From NCBI GenBank assembly GCA_003971905.1, contig RSEE01000020.1, positions 310,001 to 374,000 of the forward strand: a stretch of DNA of 64,000 bases, in the 5' to 3' direction. Each line of letters starts with the position of its first letter. The first letter of the stretch is position 1. The notes beneath the pieces are model-generated. The model saw only the letters and a list, made by a program, of their open reading frames with translations. It ran no database searches and had not been told where the DNA came from. Shown piece after piece: positions 46,515 through 56,993 of this stretch. The position numbers were made by a program, and so were the translations under genes. This DNA is from Moniliella sp. 'wahieum'. Its lineage: Eukaryota; Basidiomycota; Moniliellomycetes; Moniliellales; Moniliellaceae.

Positions 46515-48513
46515 ATGGCCCCGGCTGCAACACGTGCCACGGCCAAGACCCAGGATAAGGCAACCAAGCTTAATTCCCAAGCTTTACCAGTCTACGGGGA
46601 AGATGGAGAACGCCAACTTCCCGTGACACTCCTCAGCGGTTTCCTCGGCGCAGGAAAGAGTACGTTGCTCGAACACATTCTACGCAGCAAGGACCACGGT
46701 CTCAAGGTTGCGGTGATTGTCAACGACATGGGTGAGCTTAACATCGATGCAGCCCTGTTGGCGAACCACAACGTTGCACAAAAGCAAGAGAGGGTGGTGG
46801 AGATGCAAAACGGGTGTATTTGCTGTACTCTTCGCGGTGATCTACTGGAAGAAGTAGCGGATCTGGCCAAAAACTGCAACGTGGACTACTACTGATCGAG
46901 TCATCGGGGGTATCTGAACCAATGCAGGTTGCCGAATCCTTCTCCCCCGAATTTGCTGATATGCATGTTCAAGCTGGCCACGACCTCGAAGAGGAACTCG
47001 CAAGCACGGACGACATGGAGATGCGCAAATCCAACCAGCGCGTTGCCCAGATCCTACGCAATGGTGGACTGTCGAAAATTTCCCGGCTTGACACATGCGT
47101 TACGGTGGTGGATGCAGTAAATGTGCTCAACGACTTCGAAACTGCCGACTTTCTCATTGACCGCCATGATCGAGGCGTCGTTCCTGAAGAAGACGACCGC
47201 AGTCTGAGCGACCTGATGACGGACCAACTCGAATTTTCGTATGTATCTACCTTTATCCCCACCCCCCTCTCTTGCTACACCTAACACACGCAACCCATTT
47301 CTGACACATTTTTGCCCCACCTCAGCAATGTAGTTATTGTCAATAAGACGGACCTGGTCAGTCCGACTGAGTTGAGCAAAATCAAGCAGTTGATTCACGT
47401 TCTTAATCCCTCGGCCCGGGTGGTAGAGGCGCGATATGGCAAAATTGACCCAAAAAGTGTGCTTGATACCAAGCTATTCAACTATGAAAAGGCCACTCTC
47501 AGCGCGGGCTGGCTTCAAAGCTTGCAGGAAAAGCATACACCCGAAACCATCGAATATGACATTGCCAGTTGTACGTTTTGTGCCTCCCTGTGCTTTTCAT
47601 TTTTTTTCTCCTATGTGTGGTTTCTTGCCCGCCATATGGCCCTAATACGGAAACGGCATGGACGTTTGTTGACACCCAGCTCTCTCTCTATCTTTTCACA
47701 GTCGTGTACCGTGCCCGTCGTCCGTTTCACCCCAAGCGCCTTTGGCAGATGATCCGCAAAGTCTTTGTCGTCATCCAAGATGAATTGATTGATGATGGCA
47801 TTGATGACCCCGAAGAAGGGAAGAAGACCGGTGTCGAAGATGAAGAGGTCGATGACCATAATAATGACACAAATTCGGACCCGGATGGTGAACGAACAGC
47901 AATTGGCACGGATGACGAAGAGGGCGATGAGGATGACGTTGAAACAGACCAAGATGATGCGGAGCAGACCCAGTCAGAGAATGATGAAGAGGAAGAAGAA
48001 GATGAACCGCAGCCCCAACTCAACCCGAAAGCGCGTCTGGCCGAGAAGAAGGCAAGTCCAACGTTTGGCCCATTGCTCCGCTCCAAGGGATTTGTTTGGC
48101 TCGCTACTCGGCCGCTCATGTTTGGGGAGTGGTCCCAGGCCGGAGTGATGCTGACCCTTTCCGGGGGGTCGAGATGGCGCTGTGAGGTACCGCGTTCTGA
48201 ATGGGGGGATGACAAGGATGTTGTAAAAGCCATCCTGGACGACTTTCAAGCTCCTTATGGCGATCGACGCCAAGAGCTCGTTTTGATTGGGCACCAGATG
48301 AAGGCAAATGAACCGCGGCTTCGTCTGGAGTTGGACAAATGCCTTCTTGACGACGAAGAGATGGCAATCTTTAGCCAGATCATGCTCTCAAAATCCAAAA
48401 AGTTGCGCTCCATGGCCGCTAAGCAAACGGCTCTGGAAGAGCGCTTCGAAGATGGATTCGAGGACTGGTTTGATGATTTGGACCCCGAGCTCCATGCTGG
48501 TCACTACCATTAA
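46515..48513 (+). CDS. CobW/COG0523-type GTPase (Zng1-like zinc metallochaperone)
   Basis: ATG 46515. The P-loop is LLSGFLGAGKSTLLEHIL, the metal-binding motif NGCICCTLRGDLL (CxCC), then IESSGVSEP (Walker B region), VVDAVNVL and the guanine-specificity motif NKTDL. Intron 47239-47325 lies between EFS and NVVIVNKTD, and intron 47571-47701 between DIAS and FVYRARRPFHPKRLW. The C-terminal CobW domain is interrupted by about 70 acidic residues (DDEEGDEDDVETDQDD...EEEEEDE) and resumes with LLRSKGFVWLATRP, WSQAGVMLTL, DRRQELVLIGHQM. One base is missing at GACTACTACTG (near 46890; DYLLIES expected). COG0523 GTPases deliver Zn2+ to client enzymes; Zng1 activates methionine aminopeptidase 1 (established for yeast and human). 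This client is inferred. Confidence 0.9.
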
Positions 48514-50599
48514 CAAGCGGTCCCCCCCAGATCAAATGTTCACCCAGCCCTGGCACGTTATCTGTTACTTTGCTCAACATGACAGGTTGTGACAACTGGT
48601 TGCAGGCTAGCTGGAGAGGATTGGTAAAAGAGTACATATCTTCTCATCTATTCGCTATATATACCGCCAAAAGAGGGCGAATGAGTGGTTAGTAGGTATA
48701 TTATAGTAGTGCAGCAGGAGCTTCTAAGTACTCAACTATGCTATACTACTATTCCTAGGCTGCTGTAGTAGGGACGTCTCTTTACCAGATGTGGTAGGCC
48801 ACATACTCTGTTCCTGAGCCTGCACCTTCTTCTACTCCGGAGACACCTGCTCAACTCGGGACAGAACCTGCTACCTAAAACCCCGCCACCTAACCACCTC
48901 GGAGCCTGTTATTCATTGAGAAGCTGAAGAAGAGGGAAGGAGCGAGACACTACTCAGGACAAAGAAATTTTGGAAATGGAAGCGAAATCAGCCAAACAAT
49001 GACACCTGTTTTCAAGCATATGCTAGTACAAGTTGGTAGAAGATGATTTGCTGGAACTCTGGTTAGGATGGCTGGGACGGTTTTATTCCGTTGACCCTCG
49101 TGTCAGCTCCGGGCTTATATAGTTGAGACAGAAGATGGCTTTTCTCTGGATCTAGGCTGTTACCATTTCCAGCTCTGATGTGGTTGGCATTTGGACAAAA
49201 TCTCATTTGATGATTCTTCGTGTGACAGAGGCCTGTGCAGAGTATGCATAGTATAGGTAGGAAAAGAGCTTACCAGTATGGTAATCAACTATGGATTCGA
49301 GCCCCACAAAGGGGAGGGGGAGGCGATGTGATGAGTCGAGATGGTTGTCCGCTTATTGGAGGTCCTGATATCCTGTCGATTCCCCTGGTTCCTTAACATT
49401 AGTTGGTTGCGCTACCACGTAACTCACGCAAAAGATGAACGGTTCGGTTTAGGCGTAGCGTTTCCCTGTCCCAGCCTTAAGCGCGTCAGCTCTGTCAATG
49501 ATATGGATGCAGTATAGATTGGCCGGAGCATCGCTCGTTCGGATCAATGATCGCAGCGATGAGGGTGGGGGCAGAAGCGAACGATATACGGCCCACATGA
49601 TTCGGTCGCCACGAGGTTACTGCTTGGTTACTGTTGCAGCCCCTTCCGAGTTGAACGTTTGAGTATTGAGCCTGAGGATATTGATGTGTTGACGAATTAT
49701 TACTAGTTACTGATGCATGATGCCCCGGCGGGATAGATGTTCGTCTGCCCGAGTGGCGTTTGGGCTGGGGTGGAAGCTGCAGACTCCACGGCACAACGAG
49801 GGGGTTTTTAATCTGTGGCTGGCCGAGTGTGATGTGTGATGTATGTGACAGAAATGTGTGACATGCATGTGACATGGGACACATGGCCATGCACTATCTA
49901 TGATCTATGGCGGGTGATGCATATGCGATGCATGATGGCCGATGATCGAGATCATCGGGATGTGGAGACCACAGACGGCAGAGTGGTGCAGTGCTCCCAC
50001 GTGAAGCAGCTGAGACTAGGCACAGCCACGGTGACATGTGTGTCATAGCGCGTGTGTGATGCATGAGGGGAAGCGAGTGCTTAGCGCTTAGCCTGCTCTA
50101 GCGCCTAGCATCAGGCGTTGAACGTTCAAGCTGCGCGGCGGAGGACGGAGGACCAAGTCCCAAGTGCTGAGGCTGCGGCTGCGATGCGAACGTTGGACTG
50201 TTCCGCTGCAGATACTGGTCCTGAGCCTGACGTACTGCCCGTACGGAGGAACAGGGGCCAGGCCCAGCAGCACCTCCGGGCACCCCGCCAGCCCCAGCCC
50301 ATGGAACAAACAACGGCCCTCTCCCGTCTCCCATCTCCCACTGGGGTGGTCATCGATCACTCGCACTGGCGAGTGGCTCAGCGCAGGCGATGCATGATGC
50401 ATGACGCATCAGTCTGATTCCATAATCCATAATCCATGCACATGTGAATCATCCATCGATCGAGCGCCCTCGGAGCTTTCTACTTTCGGGGTGGGACGTC
50501 GGGACGGGGTTGGGAGCAGGATGGGGGCCGCCTATCGGTGCCAGCCCCCTGAGCATCTCACTACTACCACCACCACCACACACACGCCAGGCCCCGACG
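48514..50599. other. Intergenic, repeat-containing
   Basis: AT-richer DNA at 48600-49050 lies beside repeat A copy 3 (49359-49518). GTGACATGCATGTGACATGGGACA lies around 49858-49881, GCTTAGCGCTTAG at 50083-50095 and GTTGAACGTTCAAG at 50117-50130. ATGGATTCGAGCCCCAC near 49291 resembles a tRNA B box but no cloverleaf folds. The promoter of the hydrolase gene ends in an ACCACCACCACACACACG tract before 50600. Confidence 0.5.
49359..49518 (-). repeat. Dispersed repeat A, copy 3
   Basis: The reverse complement is collinear with 15269-15424 over 160 bp. It also carries TGGTAGCGC (initiator-Met primer-binding-site-like) at the same internal position, followed by GGAACCAGGGGAATCGACAGGATATCAGGACC. Confidence 0.8.
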
Positions 50600-52559
50600 A
50601 TGCGTGCTGTTCTCGTCGCTGGAGCAGCCGCATGTGCTGCGCTTGGTGCCCTCGGTCTGCCCGCAGCCCCGCTCCAAGCCCACATCGTCCCAAGGTCTCC
50701 TTCTTCCACACTCGCCGTCCCCCGCCGATGCTGCGAACCCCGCCACGACTTTTCCCCTTTTATGGGCTCTTCCCCGTTCTTGGATGCCAATGCTTCTCTC
50801 TCCATGTCTAGCGACACAACCAACACCAGTGTCACCACAACATCACCACCAGCACCGCCGATGGGAGCACGGGCTCAAACATGGGCAGCGCAGGCTCTAG
50901 CTCTTCCGACAGTGGGAGCAATAGTGCTTCCGATAACGATGATTTGCCCTTCATGGCAGACCAAATGTGGAATGCGTCCGTGTATGCCATGGATCTGTAC
51001 ATACCCGGTGCCACTATCCCTGGGGCTCGCGCCCAGGACTCGGACAACCAAACAGCCATTACTGCGTACGGGGGCATGGACGACATGAGTCAAGCCCCGC
51101 ACTGTTCAACCGTTTTTGTCGGGAACGCCGTGAATAATGGAAGCTTTTTGACCGGATGGACTGCCTTGCCCAATGTACTTGGCTTTGATTTGATGCGAGA
51201 CGTGCGGGTCGCGGTGCCGGACCAAGTGCCGTGCCTGCTACCAGCTCGGACGAAGCCGACCCGGACAATTACGACTCGGACAGCGAGGACTCGAGCGATG
51301 CGGCTGCCAATGTGGCGGCTAAGGGTGCCATCTTTCCTTACTACATCGAGCACGGCAAGAACATGTCCTTGGTCAAGCGCGCCATCGTGGTTATTCCCGG
51401 TGTGCCTCGCAATCCATGGCAGACAGTCAACGAGGTGCGCAACTCGCTCCTGTGTGCCGCCTTTTCCAACAGCTCGGAATTGGATCTGTCAGAGGTATTG
51501 ATCCTTGGCCCCGCCTGGCTGACGCAAGACGATATTAATGCCGGTGCTGGCGGTCCAGAAGACATTTTTTGGCCCGCAGGCAATGACTGGGGCAACGGGA
51601 TCCCCTCGGCGGGGCCGGGCAATGTGAGCATCAGTGCGTTCAGCGCGCTTGACGCGCTGGTGGACATGTTGTTTTCCAACTCCAACTTCCCCAGCCTTAA
51701 TAGCGTGGTCATTGCAGGGCACTCCTTGGGTGCAGCGCTGGCTCAGCGGTACGCCAGTATCCGCGCCCCAACCGACGACGATGATGACCTGATCTACTTT
51801 GCCGCCAACCCCTCCGTCTATACTTGGCCCTCTCCCGAACGACCCCGACCACATGCTGGTGGAGGGTGTAACGGGACTCGCAACGAGTGGCCGTATGGCT
51901 ATGACTTGAGTCGCAACAACTTGTCTTTGGCTTATGCACCTCTTCCTTCGACCAATCGCTCGGAGCGTGCAGTGACGGAACAGTCACTTCGTTCCCAATA
52001 CCTCGGCCGCCAGGTCAACTTTGCCTGTGGGTTGGCGGATAATCTGACTGGCTCGACGCAGTGCCAGGCCATGTATCAAGGCCTCACACACCTTACCAGG
52101 TGCCTACACATGGAGGCCCAAGTTAAAGCCTTCAATGTTTCGACGAACAATACGTGGGTCTATGTGGATGGCGTGGGCCACAACGAATATCTGGTGCGTT
52201 CCCCCCCTCCTCCTCCCCCGCTCCCCCGCCCGTTCCACCCAGTTGGTTGTTATAGTTTGCTAAACCGGTACGGATGATAGATGTTCTCGTCGGTTGAAAC
52301 ACAGCAACGACTCTTCATCGACACGCTCAACGTCCGCAAGTCGGCATTCCGATCTACCAACTCATCCAACTCTTCCGGCACTGGCCTGACGGGAAACGTT
52401 AGTGTGTCTGCTAAGCCGGCTGCGCTGCCCACCAGCACTGGTGTTTCCGACGGGACTCCAACATCCAGCGATGCATCGGGTTTTGCCTCCCTAGCTCTCG
52501 GACAAGTAACCATCGCGCTGCTTGTTTCTGTGGTGGCAGGACTCGCGACTGTGGCGTAA
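50600..52559 (+). CDS. Secreted GPI-anchored alpha/beta-hydrolase-like protein (GHSLG motif intact)
   Basis: ATG 50600 opens a signal peptide (MRAVLVAGAAACAALGALGLPAAPLQA). After Ser/Thr-rich spacer sequence the hydrolase body includes KRAIVVIPGVPRNPWQTVN, LSEVLILGPAWL, FSALDALVDMLF, SVVIAGHSLGAALAQRYA (nucleophile elbow G-x-S-x-G), YFAANPSVYTW and VYVDGVGHNEYL (probable catalytic His). An 87-bp intron (52194-52280) separates EYL from MFSSVETQQRLFIDTL. The C-terminus is Ser/Thr-rich and ends in a hydrophobic tail, LALGQVTIALLVSVVAGLATVA, as in GPI-anchored proteins. Frame changes lie near 50870 and 51235. The gene is a paralogue of 6888-8693 by architecture and local similarity. It is probably a wall-associated esterase or lipase; the substrate is unknown. 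Confidence 0.75.
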
Positions 52560-53573
52560 CTCTTCCTTTTCTCTCTCTTTTTTTCTTCTCACACCGGTTA
52601 TCAACTTGCTTCACGCGTTATGTCTTCGTTGCACTTTTGTCAATCCACCAGCTCTTTCATCTTCGCCCAACTATGTGTCGGCGGTGTCCCTACTTTCTCT
52701 TTCCATCTCCTCTATTTGCTCGCTCCACCTCGCACGGCCCTGCTCTCTCATCGACGCTGGGGCTTGTTCTGGGGTGGTAGTAATCTTTTTTTGCCTTCAC
52801 AGCGCATTGTTCTGTCACGGTCTCCATGCATTGCATACCATGAAATTGCCACGGGGCTTTGATCATGAAGTACCCACCCTCGGGACTTTAGCTATGACTG
52901 AAAACGCTGCAGCTCAGCTAGGTGGAGTCGTCTCGAGATCACAATGATTGCAATGGCCAACAGCCAACCATCGCAGAGCACCTCGGGCGAGTAACGAGAT
53001 GCTTCGTTCTGTTTTCTCGTGGGATTTAATTTCAGTTGCGTTGGCGGGGCCCTCAGCGTACTGAGTCAGTACTTAGACTGAGCCTCAGGCCTGATCGCAC
53101 GGAGCACTCAGGACCATTATGCAATCAGAGAGCGATACCTACTTGTAAAGCCGTCCATGATCACACGCATGTTACCGCGGTGGGGGGGGGGGGGGGAGTG
53201 TGTGCTGGTGGCAAATAGAAAGCAACAGCTCGATAACAAAAGATACAATATCTAGAGGCGACTATGGCAATGGGGAGAGTTGCATAGAGTGTTGCATCCA
53301 GTATACTAGTAACAACGCCCTTCTCTCAGGAGTCTCTCCTTTTCCTGTGACATGTGGCATATGACATCATACAACGCCAACGGCGGCTCCACCACAGTGG
53401 GCAGCACAACCAGGGCCCCACCTTTTTCACAACAGTCGCTCGCTCAAGCTATTTTACCACCCTCGGACCCTCCGAACTTTGCTGGCAACATCTGTTTTAA
53501 ACCATGCCGGTTCTCCTCTCTTGTGGCAGTTTCCATCCTCATTTTCACTGCTATCCTGGAAGCCTCGTGTGCC
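52560..53573. other. Intergenic, no supported gene
   Basis: The 3' flank of the hydrolase is pyrimidine-rich. Features are a palindromic CTGAGCCTCAGGCCTGA around 53079-53095, a G15 run at 53182-53196 and CTGTGACATGTGGCA near 53345-53359. Confidence 0.5.
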
Positions 53574-54853
53574 ATGTCCAAGACCGAATCCAAGTTTGGC
53601 CTTGCCACCCTCCTCCGCCCCATTCATGGAAGGAGAGCCAGCTCTTTTTCGCGGGCGCCTTCCTCCCCCTCATCGCGCAAAGGGCGGAAAGAAGAACGGG
53701 AAGACGGTACCTATCCCACCCCCATCTCGCTCACCACGTTTCGCCCTTTGCCTTACGGGTTGGAACGTAATGTGGCCATTGCCTTGGGCGAAGATGCAAA
53801 GCACGGCTTGTGGGCAGCGAGCCAACGGTACGGGGTCAGAACAATCAATTTCTCTATCGCGACTTTGCAGGTGCGTATACCTCGATACCTTTTCCCCCGA
53901 CCACCCTGTCCCGTCTTCGTCCATTTGCTCACCTAAACGGGATATCTTCTTTGGCCATTTCAGAGCGCAACGAGTTCCGCCAGCTGCTGGATCCCTTGAC
54001 TCCGTCAGCCGAGGGAGACCGGTCGGGCAGAAGTGATGAGCAATTTTCTCCTTTGCCCAACTCGGCGCTTGCACCACTATCCAACAGCCAACCCGGATCG
54101 TGTCAGGAGGATGCAGCCCTCCTGCCTTTGGTGGATCCTTTACCTTCTCGGGTATACCATACGTGCCTCGGAGGGCCAGCATGCCCCCGCCGCCCCTTAC
54201 TTTTGACGACGCCTTCCTTCCCCTTTCTACTTCTGACCTAGACCAGCTCCCGACGTCACGTCCATTGCGATCTCTCTCTTCTTCTAGCCTCCCCGACAAG
54301 GAAGATTGCCGATCCCTACCTTTGGTACACTCATCGTTGTTGGACACCTCCAACCAGAAGAGGAGGGACCAAGGGCCGACCACGGCCCAGCGCGGCGCTG
54401 GTGAACTTCAATTCCGAGGGAGGCGGGTGCGGCGTGTAGGTGCAGATGGGGATGAGGATGGGGATGGGTGTGGGAGGGTGAAACCAATGCTTGCGGGAGT
54501 AGCTGATACCCTTCCACAATACATGATTGATGCCTTGATGGCGTGCTCCATGAGCGAGCCCACTGTGTTGTCGGCTGAATCGCCTCCTCCCTTATTCCTG
54601 TCAGGAAGAGGAGTTGAACAACACGAGTGACCAGCACCCTGGATCAGTTCGGTTCTTCGACCAGACCAACAGCGATGGTGCCCTCCGCCACTCACAACCC
54701 ACTCTGGCTCCACCTCGGCATCATGTGCCTTCGCAGCAATACGCACCCACCTCGGACCCGGAGAGGAATCATGGTGAAACCGAGGGATCCTTGACGAATG
54801 CGCCGATATGTTTCCCTCCTACCTCGCTTCTCGCCGAGCACGACCTCGATTAG
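53574..54853 (+). CDS. Hypothetical, mostly disordered protein
   Basis: I do not recognise this family. From ATG 53574 it reads MSKTESKFGLATLLRPIHGRRASSFSRAPSSPSSRKGRK... then ISLTTFRPLPYGLERNVAIALGEDAKHGLWAA. It appears to splice over 53871-53963 (GTGCGT to TTCAG), giving NNQFLYRDFA-ERNEFRQLLDPLTPSAEGDRSGRSDEQFSPL. Later segments are FSGIPYVPRRASMPPPPLTFDDAFLPLSTSDLDQLPTS, ADTLPQYMIDALMACSMSEPTVLS and DPERNHGETEGSLTNAPICF. At least three frame changes occur. The composition is Ser/Pro-rich, as in fungal regulatory or cytoskeletal adaptors. Support is composition plus the intron only. Confidence 0.45.
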
Positions 54854-55399
54854 CAGAAGGGACATCTTACCTTCCGTCTTCTTCGTCCCCTTCCCATTTT
54901 GGCGGACGCGGCCGTCAGCCCTGCAGTCCGACCAGGACCGACACAGTCTCCCCACTGCTTCGTGCCTTCGGCCATGGTGACCCTCAATGGGTATGCCTTG
55001 CTATGAGGAACGCGCATTCTACCTCCTTAAGCTATCGACGGCAAGCCACGTTTAACTGCATGTGGTCTACAAGACGCCGTGTACCACCCACACACACTCT
55101 CTGAACTAGTAATAATGAGACCGCCACATATCACAGGTACCGTTTTGGGTCTCTCTGCGGACGCTGGTTGGACAGGAAGACAGAGGTGTTGCATTTTGTG
55201 CCGTATAGAAGGATCACCCTGGTTGATCTCCTCTGCCACCTACAGACTGGGTGGAACGGGGGTAGGGCGAAGGTAAGGGCGGTGCAAGTAAGCGGGAGAT
55301 ATATATACACGTAGCAATGAACGTCACACATCATCCGATGTCGAACGCAATCGGTAACGTTTCAATTTATCATTCATCAGCGCATCAGCAATCCTCAAG
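54854..55399. other. Intergenic, no supported gene
   Basis: I see nothing conserved; this stretch separates the hypothetical gene from the LTR element. The 5-bp sequence TCAAG at 55395-55399 is the left target-site duplication of that element. Confidence 0.5.
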
Positions 55400-55639
55400 T
55401 GTTGGCCTAGGGAGCCGGACGGGCAGAAGGATGAGGAGAAGGTGATGGATTGGAGCCAGAGTTGGGTCTGGGTACAGAGGCATCTATATAGGAGGCTGGA
55501 CTAGGCACAGGGACAGTGAGTCACACAGGAGAGAGTGCAGGGCACAGGGACAGTGACACGCAGGGACGTCAGCGTGGAAGCCGATGGAACCGAGGCGAAC
55601 CTGGTCTACCGACTGGGAGCCAGAGGATCACAGTCAACA
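55400..55639. repeat. Left LTR
   Basis: 240 bp, TGTTGGCC ... AGTCAACA. It includes CATCTATATAGGAGG (possible TATA-like element) and internal CACAGGGACAGTGA repeats. Confidence 0.88.
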
Positions 55640-56352
55640 CCCCCGCTGGCCAGGGAACCCGGAGACATCGGTTGTGGATGAGCTCCTGCCAGTGGATAGA
55701 GAGGGAGGGACTTGAGTGGCAACCGGGACGAATGGCCTGGAGTTGTGCATGGCCACACGACTGGCCTACACCCCCGCTGTCCAGGATGACACCTGAACGA
55801 GCCGAGCGCTTGTGGTTGGTGTATTGTGCGACCGCCAGATGCTTGTAGAAGTCTTAGAAGTAAAAGTAGTAGGGGTTGCGCCCCGAAGCGATTTGGTGGG
55901 CAAAAGTAAAAAGCACCAGTTATAGGTGTAGTGAAAGAAAATTGGAAACTTGGAGTAAATGCGGTCCAAGGTCGTTTGGCATCAAAATTGGATGCGTTTG
56001 GTAGTTGTTTGGTTCCGCATGCCTGGTGCCAGTGGGGTCCATTGGGCATGGGAAATGAACGGGCGCTATGCGTCAACCGTCTTGATCTGTTTGGGTTCTC
56101 TTTGTTGTTGAAAAAGAGGAGTGGAAGAAGTTGGGTGACCACCCCCCCCATCCTTTCCCAGGTGCCCCGGATGAATTGGCAATCCGGGCGTGTAGCCGTG
56201 GGTGGGGCACTTGATGAGCAGCCACCCCGCTTTCTGCGATTCGCCTGCGCCGTTTGTCGTTGGAGGAATTTCGTCTCGTTGACGATACCCGACACGTTTT
56301 GTTCCGTCGTGTGTTGTCCTAAAAATCATTGCCCATCTGTGGGGGACGAGTG

Positions 56353-56452
56353 TGCCGATTGTGGCGGTAGTATGCCGATTGTGGCGGTAGTATGCCGATT
56401 GTGGCGGTAGTATGCCGATTGTGGCGGTAAGGTGCCGATTGTGGCGGTGGTG
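56353..56452. repeat. 20-bp tandem repeat inside the LTR element
   Basis: Five units of TGCCGATTGTGGCGGTAGTA. The first three are identical and the last two vary only at their 3' ends. Confidence 0.95.
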
Positions 56453-56569
56453 TTGTTGGGCGGGAGGACGGGTGTGTCTTGTGGGCTTGGCGGCTTAGCT
56501 TGGGCTTGTAGGCTTGGGGGTGGGCTTGCTTGAAGAGCGCTCCCCTTCCGGGGGGATCAGATGTAGCTC

Positions 56570-56808
56570 TGTTGGCCTAGGGAGCCGGACGGGCAGAAGG
56601 ATGAGGAGAAGGTGATGGATTGGAGCCAGAGTTGGGTCTGGGTACAGAGGCATCTATATAGGAGCTGGACTAGGACAGGGACAGTGAGTCACAACAGGAG
56701 AGAGTGCAGGGCACAGGGACAGTGACACGCAGGGACGTCAGCGTGGAAGCCGATGGAACCGAGGCGAACCTGGTCTACCGACTGGGAGCCAGAGGATCAC
56801 AGTCAACA
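56570..56808. repeat. Right LTR
   Basis: 239 bp, matching the left LTR except for single-base gaps (for example GGAGCTGG versus GGAGGCTGG, and AGGACAGG versus AGGCACAGG). Confidence 0.88.
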
Positions 56809-56993
56809 TCAAGGCCAGTAGGTATCCGCGCTGGGTCGAGGCCCGCCGAGCTTAGGGAGTGGCGTGGGGAGTGTAGCAAGCTCAGGTGTAGCCCCGACAA
56901 GCGCACCGCGCTGTGCCTCGGTCGAGGCGCCTGCCGGTGCCAACGCCCAATACGATCCACCACCCATCCTCCCCCTTCCCTCTTTCTGGACGG

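Larger units (their letters stand above)
55400..56808. mobile_element. Small non-autonomous LTR element (TRIM-like) with 5-bp target duplication
   Basis: Two direct repeats of 240 and 239 bp (55400-55639 and 56570-56808) are nearly identical, differing only by a few one-base indels. Each begins TGTTG and ends CAACA, the short inverted ends of LTRs. The pair is flanked by TCAAG at 55395-55399 and 56809-56813, a 5-bp target duplication expected of integrase. The 930-bp interior has no gag or pol. It carries a Cys-rich frame (CAVC...CSVVCC...CADCGG) and a 20-bp tandem repeat. A G-rich purine stretch (GGGGGGATCAG) lies close to the 3' LTR, like a polypurine tract. Movement would need proteins from another element. 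Near-identity of the LTRs suggests recent insertion. Confidence 0.88.

Noticed and set aside
49265-49315. tRNA-like ATGGATTCGAGCCCCAC next to repeat A copy 3
   Set aside because: Only a B-box-like segment is present; acceptor, D and anticodon arms do not pair.
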